In this document: one piece after another, positions 12,546 to 22,293 of the stretch
Position numbering within the stretch: position 1 is the first letter of the stretch
Layout of the letters: every line of letters starts with the position of its first letter
Position numbers and translations under genes: made by a program
Notes under the pieces: generated by a model
Told to the model about the DNA's origin: nothing
Databases searched by the model: none
The model's input: the letters and a program-made list of their open reading frames with translations, nothing else
NCBI GenBank assembly: GCA_034509425.1
Contig: JAVTVJ010000657.1
Location: 248,001 to 312,000 of the forward strand
Direction of reading: 5' to 3'
Length of the DNA: 64,000 nt
Source of the DNA: Eopsaltria australis
Lineage: Eukaryota > Chordata > Aves > Passeriformes > Petroicidae

Positions 12546-13109
12546 AAGGAACTGTGACTACATATTCTGAGTTGTAGTTTCTCCCACTATTGTGCAGTTT
12601 ATGTACCTTCTTTTACATAAATTAATCTTAATATGTATTATCTAGTTTTATAACAAGATTATAGGAAATTAGGAAGATTATTCTTTCTGATTTTCATGTG
12701 ATCAAGATTTTACCCCAAAAATATTAAGAAGATATTTCAACCAAGCAATGTGTCTTGGACAGCATATCAGAGGAAGGATAACCATTTGAAACAAAATTTT
12801 GTCATTTAAAAATCCTTTTCAGTCCTAAATGACTGCTAATCTCTGCAATCTTAGCATTACAAAGCATGTTAATATTGCTGACTATCAAGAAATTTGGGGA
12901 AACATAAATATTTTATGTTTCTTATCTTTAATCTTCTCACCCTAACTCAAGACTGAAAACCCAAAAACCTCAACTTTAAGGCAAAAAATATGAACTACAA
13001 TTAGATGTGAACAGAAAACATGGTAAGGTCCTCAAGGCATAAATTTTCAAGCTTCCCACAGCTCTGATGATCCACATGTAGCAAAGCAGAAATCATATTT
13101 ACCTCTGGA
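12546..13109. other. Gene-free sequence
   Basis: AT-rich; nothing recognised. Confidence 0.5.
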
Positions 13110-13255
13110 AAACAAATTTATAGCATGGTGCTAATAATGCCAAGATCACAGGCTTGATCCCCATATGGGCCATTCACTTAAGAGTTGGACTCCATGCCCT
13201 TGTTTGTCTTTTTCAACTCAGAATATTTTGTGATTCTATGATTCTGTGAAGAGGT
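13110..13255 (+). mobile_element. CR1 3' end
   Basis: The fragment reads like the last about 140 bp of a CR1 element (a GGACTCCATG stretch, a CAACTCAGAAT stretch) and ends in ATTCTATGATTCTGTGA. That is the degenerate 8-bp repeat that marks CR1 3' termini in birds. Confidence 0.75.
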
Positions 13256-14241
13256 TCAGAATGGGAATGAAAAAAGCCTGTCTCAGACTTTACTTGTCTA
13301 AATGAAATTATCCATAAACCTAGCTAGTTTGAATTCTCTGGCTTAATCCACTTCTTGGCGGAGTGAAGTATATGGTTGCAACAGATTTAAGTTTTTAACA
13401 CTCACAATCTCTCAATTCACAGATGCAATAGCTTGAAGGCATGTCTGAAGACAAGGTTTAATCTTTTAATTTAATGCAATATCAAGTCAAGATGAGTCAA
13501 CAATCCTCCCATCACATTTGATTAATGTTTATATATGCAGCCTGTAAAATATATATATTTCACTTACAAACTTCCATTGTATTGTAGGGTATGCCCTATA
13601 TGGGATAATTTTAAATAGAAGAGCAAGTACGGGGGTGGTTTTCATTATGCCAAAGGCGATGAAATCCCAAAAAGAAATGCATTAAATATGAAGTTCAAGC
13701 CTCACTATTTAGGACTTTGGTGCTTTCTGTCCACAAAATAATAATTTCACCAGTTTATTAACATATCTGTCTCTTATAATTCATTCTCTCAACAATTATT
13801 ACCAAGCTTATGATAAATAAGAATGGCAATTTGAGACCTTATTCTAACAGAAATTTTCCACGGATATGCACTAAATATTGTTCCTTGATTTCCCTCTGCT
13901 CTAAAACACCAACAGACCATTAAGCACATTCACTTTCAGTGTAATGTCTAGACAACCATTTTAACTCAGCATGATATTTTAAGCCTGGAAAAAGTATAGT
14001 GCAGATTGGAAGTGAAATGAGCTGGTCAGTGTGAAGGCAGGGCATGGTTACACAGATAGGAAAAATGTAGCTATATAAGTTGTAACAAAAAGGATAGGCT
14101 AAGGTTCAATATCACCCCAGCCACTGGATTTTCATAAACTAGAAGACCTCCAAAACTCCATCAAATTTAGATCTCAAAACAATTTTTAAACCTCTAGAAC
14201 ATAATGAGTCACACGATGGGCTGGATGATCAACTCCTGTAA
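13256..14241. other. Gene-free AT-rich sequence
   Basis: Nothing recognised. Confidence 0.5.
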
Positions 14242-14246
14242 TTGGT

Positions 14247-15257
14247 TGTTGGAGGTTAGGTATTTTTCCCCTTTTCTTTCTCTCAGGAAATTTTCTCCCA
14301 TTTGTTACCTAAGAGATGATAACAATGAAACTTTAGAGAGACAATAGATGTGGCTGAGAGGAGGAGGAGGGGGAAGGGTACAGCTGGCAGCAGTCTATTA
14401 TCTCAGGGACTATCTCTTGGGAGGTGCAGGCATACCACAAAATTCTGGCTGGGGGCTGAGAGACTGGGTTCAGCTCCTTACTCTCTTGCTCTCAGATGGG
14501 AGGGCAGATGGCCAGGCTGCAGTTGCTGTGGGAAGAATTTGTTGTCACTCTGGAGTTACATTTTTTATTGCTTCTCCTACCATGAGTGAGTCTTTGCTCT
14601 TAAGAGCAGCCATTGAACTGAGACCTTTTCAACACACAATCTCACTGGAAAGGACCCTCACCATCTGTTCAGGTGCCTCAGGGGAAAACCCAGGACCCCA
14701 ACCCCCTTCCCCCTCCAAGGGAATGTCTCCCATCTGTTTGCAGGAGCAGCCCAGCTGTTTTACCTTGATGCTGCTTCAGGTTTTTCATTACACTTTAGCC
14801 CAACACCCCATGTCCTCCCGACTCCCATGGCCATTGCTAGGGCTGCAGAGTTTCTGCTACATTTTATTTGCCACCCTGGGTGTGCCTGCCTCAGCTGTTC
14901 CAGCGTGCTACTCTGAGCTTCCTGCTACAGCCCATTTCACCATGCGGAGGGGCACCGGGATCTGCTGCTCCTATGAATTTGTAAAGGAAGGCCCTTTTCC
15001 ATCTCTTCTGCCATCACACTGGTCATTTCCCAGGTGGAGAACTCCTGTGGCTGAACTCCTGCCACAGCGCCCCCTGCAGCCACAGGAGAATCATCACACC
15101 TGCCCTGCCCCATTGGGAGCCAAAAGCCCCCCTGCCAGCTGTGACCATAACTACACTAAAGGGGAAAATGCCTGATAGTCAGAGAAGGCTGTCAGTGGGT
15201 CTCTGGTTTTTTTCTGTTTGTTGTTGCTGCTGTTGTTATTGTTTGTTTGTCTTGTTT

Positions 15258-15311
<54 letters not shown>

Positions 15312-15460
15312 GTATGTATATATATTCTAGTAAAAAACTGTTATTCTTTTTCCTATATCTTTGCCTGAAAATCCCATAATTTCAAAGTTATAATAACTGG
15401 GAGGGAAGGGTGTCCTATTTTCCATTTCATTGGCAGACACCTGTCTTTCAAACCAACACA
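14247..15460 (+). repeat. Solo LTR with TSD TTGGT
   Basis: A 1214-bp LTR of the same family as 26658-27589, in plus orientation (TGTTGGAGG to CAAACCAACACA). It has a perfect 5-bp TSD TTGGT (14242-14246 and 15461-15465). It is longer than its relative partly because of a TA-dinucleotide expansion at about 15263-15330. Long open frames across 14348-15175 lie in LTR sequence and show no protein family, so they are not called as genes. Confidence 0.9.
15263..15330. repeat. TA-dinucleotide microsatellite in an LTR
   Basis: About 30 TA units with interruptions. It occupies the same LTR position as the TATA/TG tract of the copy at 9940-9972. Confidence 0.9.
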
Positions 15461-15465
15461 TTGGT

Positions 15466-16080
15466 AAAGCTTTGTTGGAGATACTACTTTTAAGAAGAAG
15501 ACATATTACAAACTTGATAAAAATCACAGCTAATAGGTTGGGGGGGGGGGAGAAGAAATTTGCATATACAATTGTACATGGCTTAATGGTCTAGTACCTG
15601 TTTATATATGCTCTCCTTATTTGCTATATGGCATTTCAATGGATAGTTGGAATCTATGGAAATCATTGAGACATTATTAGTATGAGCACAAAACCTGTTA
15701 AAATGCATTGAATATGTATTTGAAGTCAAGTAATCAATTTACTATACTACTAAGCATAGTGATTGTCTGAAGCATGGGTTGATTTATAAATATTATGTTC
15801 TGTGATTTGAAGAAAAATTATAAACCAAAGAGCAGAATTTGATTTGCTATGCAGTCAAAAAGTAGTTATTAGGTGTGTCTAAAAATATTTATCTCTTACA
15901 GGAGATAGACATCTAAAATGGGCAGATGTTGCACAGTAGCCAAGATTTTTGTTATGCTGAGGCAGTAATTCAACATTCAACAAGGGGAATCCAAATAGGT
16001 TTTAACAGGTCTGTACAAGGTTAATAAATTAGTCTGTTTCCACACTGGAAGATGAAAGTGTGTAGGCTACATGAACACTA
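15466..16080. other. Gene-free sequence
   Basis: AT-rich, with a short G run at about 15540-15550. Nothing else recognised. Confidence 0.5.
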
Positions 16081-16680
16081 TCATAGAAATCGTGGTGGTG
16101 CTTGGGGTCCCGAAGGGCTCGGTCCCCCCTGAGAAGCTGTGGAATAAAGATGCCCAAGTTTAAAGTCTCCCCTGGGGAGGAGACACAGGTGGTTTTGCCC
16201 CGCAAGCGGGCTGAGTTTCTCAGGGGTGGTTCCCTTTTCCTCCATTAGTTTAAGCATCTGCCACTCTCCCGCCAATCATTCTTGTGTTCTAGAAAGTTCT
16301 GTTCCATTCGGTAGTTGATTGTACCCCTTGGTCGTCTGTTACACCCTCTCCTCCCCTCTCTATCCCCTGTTGGTCCTGGTCCCCTGGTCCCTCCCTGGTT
16401 CCTCCCTCCTGGTGTTTGATGGTTGGATGGTGCCCTCACAATAAAAGTCTGTACACTGAGCTGTTTGGGGTCTTCTGATCCTAGACGCCCAGAGTGCAGT
16501 TGGACCCCATGCCTCTGCGTCTCTATTACTCTAGCCAGAAGATCCCTCCCTATCCCTCCAGCGTCTATAGAGATAGCTTGCTCTCTAAGAGCTACCTGCG
16601 GCTGGGAACGCACCGATTCCCGTGGCAGCGAACCGACGCTCCGGCAGTCAGGGACGCTTGCTGCAGTCACCAATGGGTCG

Positions 16681-17157
16681 CTAGCCAAAGACCCTGGGGC
16701 TAGCTGTCCAGCCCAAACACCGGCGACCACAGCAGAGTAATCCACCAAACAGTCCCTTCATTCCTTCCCCGGTCTGTTTCTGCAGCGAAAGGGCAGATGC
16801 AGTCATAGGAGTGCCATTTGCTGGACTAGTGCCAGCGGGTGCAGCAATAGCTTGTATTGCTGCAGCAGCTACGCGCGTCTCTGCTTTCATAGCTTTCAGG
16901 GTATTAATCACTAGAAGCCATGTCACTCCTAAAGCTGTCACATGTTTACTCCCTTTCCCCTGTATTGTTTGTTCCCATAAAAAGTCTCCCACCTCTCGCC
17001 ATTCCGTTACAGCAAAAAGCAGAGGGGGCGTTTTCAGATAACCATGCTTCCTAGCATAGGAAACAAGCTTATTTAAGTCCTTGTCTCTGACTCCTTCCCC
17101 TCGCTTAGCGAGTATATTAAGGAGCAGTGTCTGTGCCGCAGCACGCTCTACATCCGT
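16681..17157 (-). pseudogene. gag: ERVK-like Gag matrix remnant
   Basis: The minus-strand frame encodes a helical, lysine-rich block followed by a segment with the motif WREVGDFLWEQTI. I recognise this pattern from betaretrovirus-like (ERVK) matrix domains, the part of Gag that targets the plasma membrane. No in-frame ATG precedes the conserved block: the codon where a start would be expected (17155-17157) reads ACG. The frame closes after about 160 codons without capsid or zinc-knuckle motifs. It lies about 180 bp downstream of the primer-binding site, as expected for gag. It is a broken fragment. The matrix assignment is from pattern memory. Confidence 0.6.
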
Positions 17158-17189
17158 GCTTGCGACCCTGCGGAGGGAAGGGAGCAACC

Positions 17190-17203
17190 CTTCTCACCTG
17201 ACT
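17190..17203 (-). promoter_or_regulatory. Candidate retroviral splice donor
   Basis: The minus strand reads TCAG|GTGAGAA between the primer-binding site and the gag remnant. This is the usual place for the donor that joins the leader to the env message. It is a close match to the donor consensus; use is inferred. Confidence 0.4.
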
Positions 17204-17314
17204 GTGACTTCTCTGTCAGCTGTCTGTCTCTGCTGTGTGACTCTCCCCACTTTAACCACTCGACTGTAGTTGATCCTCTAGCGGCGTCGCAATCTTCATG
17301 CTCGGAGCACAGTA

Positions 17315-17334
17315 GTCCCTGGGTTCAGGCGCCA
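17315..17334 (-). other. Primer-binding site, lysine-tRNA-like
   Basis: Two bases inside the LTR the minus strand reads TGGCGCCTGAACCCAGGGAC. This resembles the primer site complementary to tRNA-Lys(3), with a small insertion. It differs from the Lys(1,2)-type sites of the other proviruses in this window. Confidence 0.55.
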
Positions 17335-17336
17335 GA

Positions 17337-17761
17337 TGTGGAGAGTCACCGGAATATAGCACACACACTCATGGAGGTATTGGTGCTACTTCATTTATTC
17401 TTACAGGACAAACAGTAATTATAGGAAAAGAGCACAGTTCACGTGACATGCTGGTACATATGATTGGTTCTTTGCTACTGTTTATGTGTCTATCCTAGCT
17501 TTGCTATTGGCTGTATGTTGCTAACCATGAATTGCTTTTATCAGCTAACGTTTTGCCTTGCAATAGCTAAAGTTCTGTTCATGCGGTCTTTGTATCCTTT
17601 CTTACTTCCCCATAAGTGTTACAGTCTTAATTCTTGTTCCTCTTTATCTCCTGGGAAGGACATTTTCAGAGTTGGTCACAAAGGCTGGGTTGTGCAAGTA
17701 CATCCCTTCATGCACATACGCTCCATTTATGTGGTCTTGCTCTGCAAGTCATTCCTCTACA
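17337..17761 (-). repeat. 5' LTR of the ERVK-like fragment
   Basis: A 425-bp LTR on the minus strand, from TGTAGAGGAATGAC (17761) to CTCTCCACA (17337). An AATAAA signal lies near 17391-17396 on that strand. The CTCCACA end is shared with the solo LTR at 4492-5124. Confidence 0.7.
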
Positions 17762-20260
17762 ATCACTGTTGTCCTTCACAAATGAGAATGTGAAAGTGCT
17801 CTTCCACATAAACTCACTGCAATGGATATGGGCTGTATATAATGCAAATCCTTGAATAGCAACAGAATAGTTTAGAAAGCCAGAAATTAGTATCAGCCAA
17901 TGTATTATCCTATATTTTTCTTCAAGAAACGGATTTTCAGAGGCATATGAATTCTGACTAAACTTTCTAAAGCAACTGCACCTTCTGGAGAAGAGTGGTG
18001 TAATCAGTAGAAGACTGTAGCATGACAGCACTTATAATGTAATTCCTGATTTTAAAATTAAATCTGAATCAAAGTAAGTACTGAGTGTTTCATTTTGTTA
18101 ACAACTTATTCTCTCAATTCTGGCAATACTCTTTTAATAGCTGTGTTGTTTTTGCTCTGTATCAAGAAATGGAAGAATACTTATTACAGCAAAGTACCAT
18201 GAACCAAGATGACGGCTTGCATTTTTGATTTTAATTACCACTAACTTGACATGGCCCTTCTTGCAACAGTACCATAGGAAAGATTTGAAAAATAAATAGC
18301 AGTAATTATTATAGTTCTGTATTGTTCCATTCTAGACTGACATAAGTAACATAAAATAAACCACAATTCATCAAATATAAGTATTTTAACTGGAAACTGC
18401 AGGGAGCTGTTTACTGCATTTAGGAAAGGTATCATATGAATTCTTGTGATGTTGGAGAATCCCAGCTTTGCCAAGAACACTCTTTTTGTACCACGAAAAG
18501 AAGCAGCAATATACTCATACACTATATAACCAGTCAATTAACAACATGTTATTGGTTACCATTCAGTTTACCATTTCAGTTTACTAAAACTCTTTTCTTG
18601 TACTGAAGCGAACATATACTACAATACTTTCAGAAGCTTGTCACGCAGTCTGTGATAGTAAAACCAGAAGTCTGAAACACTTGTGGCTCCTACTCACCCA
18701 CCCTGCCCCTCTGAGATGATGCTGCCCCTGAGGCATGGATATCTGATCCTTTTGTCAATCAGCTCCTGCACTTTTCAGCGTGGTGTGTTGTGGTTCATGA
18801 TGGGATGAGACACACCTAGTTCATGAATGGCAGTGTCCAGAAGTGGCTAAGGCAGACAGCTGGGGAAACTAATCATTTCAGCTGTTTTCAGCATTCAGGA
18901 TTTTCAGAGATCTAACTATACACACATCCTCTGCTCTTATCAGACTACCACAAAAGCAGTTCAAGCCAATAATACCATCTCTAAAGTAGCAATGCCAGGG
19001 CTTGATCCCATATCCCACCATTGTATAGTGAGGCAGTAACTTGTAAGGAGGGAGCAATGCATGGCTTGAGGTGGGGAGTGTGCTGCACAGTGACAGGCAC
19101 TACCTGATGGTCAGTACTTTGCCAATTCATTAAGTTCAGCAATCAATTATCTGAAAACGTCAGTGATTTTCTTACAATGTGCATGTAGCTGAAGTTTTTT
19201 TGATTTTCCTTCTCCAGCTAAACATAGAGGTAAGAAAAACAAAACAAACTGGGGGAGACTTCTGTGATTTTCATAGTTGAAACTCACAACATTAGAAGGT
19301 TAAGAACAGCAGTGCTCAGTCTGGATGTTTATCTGGAGAAAAAGAGTTTTTCCTTTGAGAGAGGCTTTGAAAGAAGTTATGGGATTTATCTACTTAACTC
19401 ATACAAGTGAATGAGAGTTTATGGGGTTCAAGGGGTAAAGAGTCACATGAGGAATCAGTATGACATTATTTTCTACTTCCCATCAAGCCAAAATACCTCA
19501 GAAGCAGAGGTAGGCCTTTTAGGGTATTTTTAGAGCTTTCCTTGAAGGCCTTCATTCTCAGCCACAAGTTGTAAGCAGTCAATGGGAATTAGCACATGTC
19601 CTGAAACATTAGAAAACAGTCCTTTCCATCTTCTGCCAGAGCAAAACTGACCATACTACTCCTGTTTAAATACAGTTTTAAAGCATTTCAGCCATATTTG
19701 GTTCAAGATTGGTGAAAATATGAGACAGCCTAAGTGTAATTTGGATTGCTCCTCAACTTTCAGCACAAAACTTTATTACATTTCACTTACAAACTTTAAA
19801 GTTGAACCTCAGTTACTTTATACAACAGGAAATTCAAAAGCATGGAAGATGAAAAGAATTATGATAAAATATTACTAAGAGATAGAAAAAATAAAATAAC
19901 TTTTGATTTCTACTTCATGTAATAAATAGCTCAATTAATAATAAAAAAACCTTCCATTTTAGATTAAACAACTAATTAAATCTGTCTTTTAAAACTAGAC
20001 ATTAAATTAAGCTACAGGCTACAAAACTTCAAGAACCCAAATCATAAAACACATACTGAAAAAAACAGCTCTTTTCATCCTTGTGTCAGTGATAGTATTT
20101 CATACTGCAGTAAGGAAAAGGGTTGAATTAGATAATCAGCAGTGATGCCTTTTCAGCCAAACAATATTAAAATGATAAAAAGTGATTACCATTTATTGAA
20201 GGTCCTCCAAGTGAACTTATGGTGGAATGTACATGTGATATAGGGCTTCAGCACTTTTGT
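17762..20260. other. Gene-free sequence
   Basis: Mostly AT-rich; about 18650-19100 is somewhat richer in GC. No exon, RNA gene or transposon could be recognised. Confidence 0.5.
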
Positions 20261-20264
20261 AAGT

Positions 20265-20721
20265 TGGTGCCTGAAGGATTTTTTCTACTTTTCTCCTGAA
20301 TATTTCTTACACTGTTCCCTACATTCACAAGTATTAGCATGCATACTTGTGATGTTTTAGGTGATAGTTTAGCCTGGTTTCATGGTGTTTAGTAGGCTGG
20401 TAGACTAAACACCCCTGAAACCACGTAAAGTTAGAAGACCAAACACCCTGTTTTCGTGAGCCCTCAAGGTCTCCTAGTAGGACAGATTTTGTAAACTAGA
20501 AGTTAGCCCACCCAGGTCCCTTATTGGGCCCTCCTGGTAGATATGCTAATGTGTAGAGTCTTTAATTGTATACTGGATTGGGGGGACGGGGCTTTTGTGG
20601 CGTGTTCTACCTAGACGGCAGAAGCCATGGAACGGGATCCTATTAAAATACCGAGGTAAACAACCCCCCAACCCTTTCACCATGTTTGAGCCTTTATTTC
20701 CTAAGACCAGAAAAAGACATC
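20265..20721 (+). repeat. Solo LTR-like element with inverted ends and hairpins, copy 1
   Basis: An element of about 457 bp, TGGTGCCTGAAGG to AAAGACATC. A second copy is at 40028-40486. AAGT on both sides fits a 4-bp TSD if the last A of the element was lost. It contains a perfect 10-bp-arm hairpin (20325-20352) and an imperfect 18-bp-arm hairpin (20376-20422). Near the 3' end are ATTAAA and about 80 bp of U5-like sequence. Most likely a solo LTR of class I type (4-bp TSD); a nonautonomous DNA transposon is the alternative. Confidence 0.65.
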
Positions 20722-20726
20722 AAGTT

Positions 20727-21490
20727 TAGCAAATTAGCATAATTGACAAAAATCCCCAATTAGAAGTACAGATAATGAAGTAATTACCATCTTGGTTCAG
20801 CCCCCTACTGAAGCCTCCCCCTTGCTTCTAGCCCCACACTGAATGTGTCTAAATATATGGGAAAGTGACATGGCTTTGGTTACATGAAGAAGCAAGATTA
20901 GAATAAGATTCTGGGAATGTGTTTGTCTAACAGGGTAGTTAGGTAAGAACATATATAACTATGCAATAATAATATATAGAGCTACAAGTACATGAAAAAT
21001 ATATAAAAAGCAAATATTTGGCATCAGCAGATCCAAAGCAATGTTTAAAGACAATGTTTAGGAATTCCTAAATGATTCTACTTCTATTCCTAGTAGTAAA
21101 TATCATGTTGACTTTGAATAAATATCTCAGTTTCTATGGTTGTCCCATATGTTATATTGCAATAAACACACTCAGCTAACTAATGAGCTTTTCTGGCATC
21201 TGTTTCTCTCCTTTTTATGCTGTGTCTAACTAACTATAAACTGGAGAGCAAAGTATTAACTACAGTCTGCAAAATATTAAGTTTCTGGAATTTAGTCCAC
21301 AAAGTTAACCACTGGTCCACCTGTGAAAGAAATGTCAAGCTCTTTCAAGCATTATGAATTTTTTAACCATCTCAGGGGACAATGTGTTTATGTTATCGAT
21401 CCTTATTTTGTTCCTTTTTATGAGTCATTGTATTTTTCAGTGAGGGAGTGTGTTGCTGCAGCATATGAGAATAGTTATCACATTTGAAGC
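20727..21490. other. Gene-free AT-rich sequence
   Basis: Nothing recognised. Confidence 0.5.
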
Positions 21491-21494
21491 AGAT

Positions 21495-21662
21495 ATGAAC
21501 AGCATGTACTTAGTATCAGTTTTCCTTTTGTTGTCACTTGCTCTGAGCGCAGGAGATATTGTAAATGGAGATCATCTGAAAAGGAATGCTCCGCCTCTTT
21601 GCAGGACAATAAACAAGACAGCATTCACTGGCAGTATTTGTCGTTGTGATGCTCTCTTGTGA
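21495..21662 (+). CDS. Hypothetical short secreted peptide or exon fragment
   Basis: A 55-codon frame starts at ATG 21495. Residues 1-24 look like a signal peptide: a short start, a hydrophobic core rich in Leu, Val and Ser, then small residues with a plausible cleavage after Ala-Gly. The rest carries three cysteines in its second half and an Asn-Lys-Thr glycosylation sequon. I do not recognise the family. No promoter or neighbouring exon was identified, and a frame of this length can arise by chance in 64 kb. It could be a small secreted protein gene, the first exon of one, a relic, or noise. Confidence 0.2.
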   Translation: MNSMYLVSVFLLLSLALSAGDIVNGDHLKRNAPPLCRTINKTAFTGSICRCDALL

Positions 21663-22120
21663 CAGGGAATGTGTGAAGCTGCATAGCCAATAAGCCATTG
21701 TATCTATTTGCTCCCATTTTCAAATTGCCATATTCTTTATCCAAACTTCACTTGAGCACTAAGGTGCATACAGTATTTCAAACTACATCCCACTGCATCA
21801 TGCAGTGTGACCAAATCTGCTGCCCAGGAGAAGCATACAAATTTTGAGAGTCTAGGGCTGTCACAATACTTATAGAGAGTACACACGATTATTTCTCTTT
21901 GCTCACAGACAGCGAGATTTTCTTCCCCAAAATTTATTTTGGCCGCCAAAAACCACCATGAAGTTGCATCTGACAATTGAAGTCCTGGTCACACAGTGTG
22001 TAAAGCCAAAAGGGAATTCAAACTTTAGCAAAGACAATTAACACAACTACACCTGTTTTGGCCAGTATATTAACCAAGTACTTCAGTCATGCTATGAGAA
22101 CTCTACTGAGCTTGTGTAAT
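21663..22120. other. Gene-free sequence
   Basis: Nothing recognised. Confidence 0.5.
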
Positions 22121-22293
22121 GAAAAAGAAAAAGAAAAAGAAAAAGAAAAAGAAAAAGAAAAAGAAAAAGAAAAAGAAAAAGAAAAAGAAAAAGAAAAAGA
22201 AAAAGAAAAAGAAAAAGAAAAAAGAAAAAAGAAAAAAGAAAAAGAGAAAAACAAAAAGAAAAAAGGAGAAAAAAATAAAAAAAAATAAAAAAA
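22121..22293. repeat. GAAAAA hexanucleotide microsatellite
   Basis: About 17 near-perfect GAAAAA units (22121 to about 22220) pass into irregular A-rich sequence with single G, C or T interruptions. The strand is almost pure purine. Frames across it encode only Lys/Glu or Phe/Ser runs and are not genes. Confidence 0.95.

Larger units (their letters stand above)
16081..17761 (-). mobile_element. 5' fragment of an ERVK-like provirus
   Basis: On the minus strand the order is LTR (17761-17337), primer-binding site, splice-donor-like site, then a matrix-like gag remnant. About 16081-16680 is GC-richer than its surroundings and carries on the plus strand a pyrimidine-rich stretch and AATAAAAG at about 16440. 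It may be LTR or rearranged retroviral sequence, but its identity is unresolved. No pol, env or 3' LTR is present, so the element is truncated or rearranged. Confidence 0.65.

Noticed and set aside
14348..15175. 275-codon open frame on the plus strand
   Set aside because: It lies wholly inside a solo LTR with a TSD, has no domain I recognise, and is not open in the sister LTR at 26658-27589.
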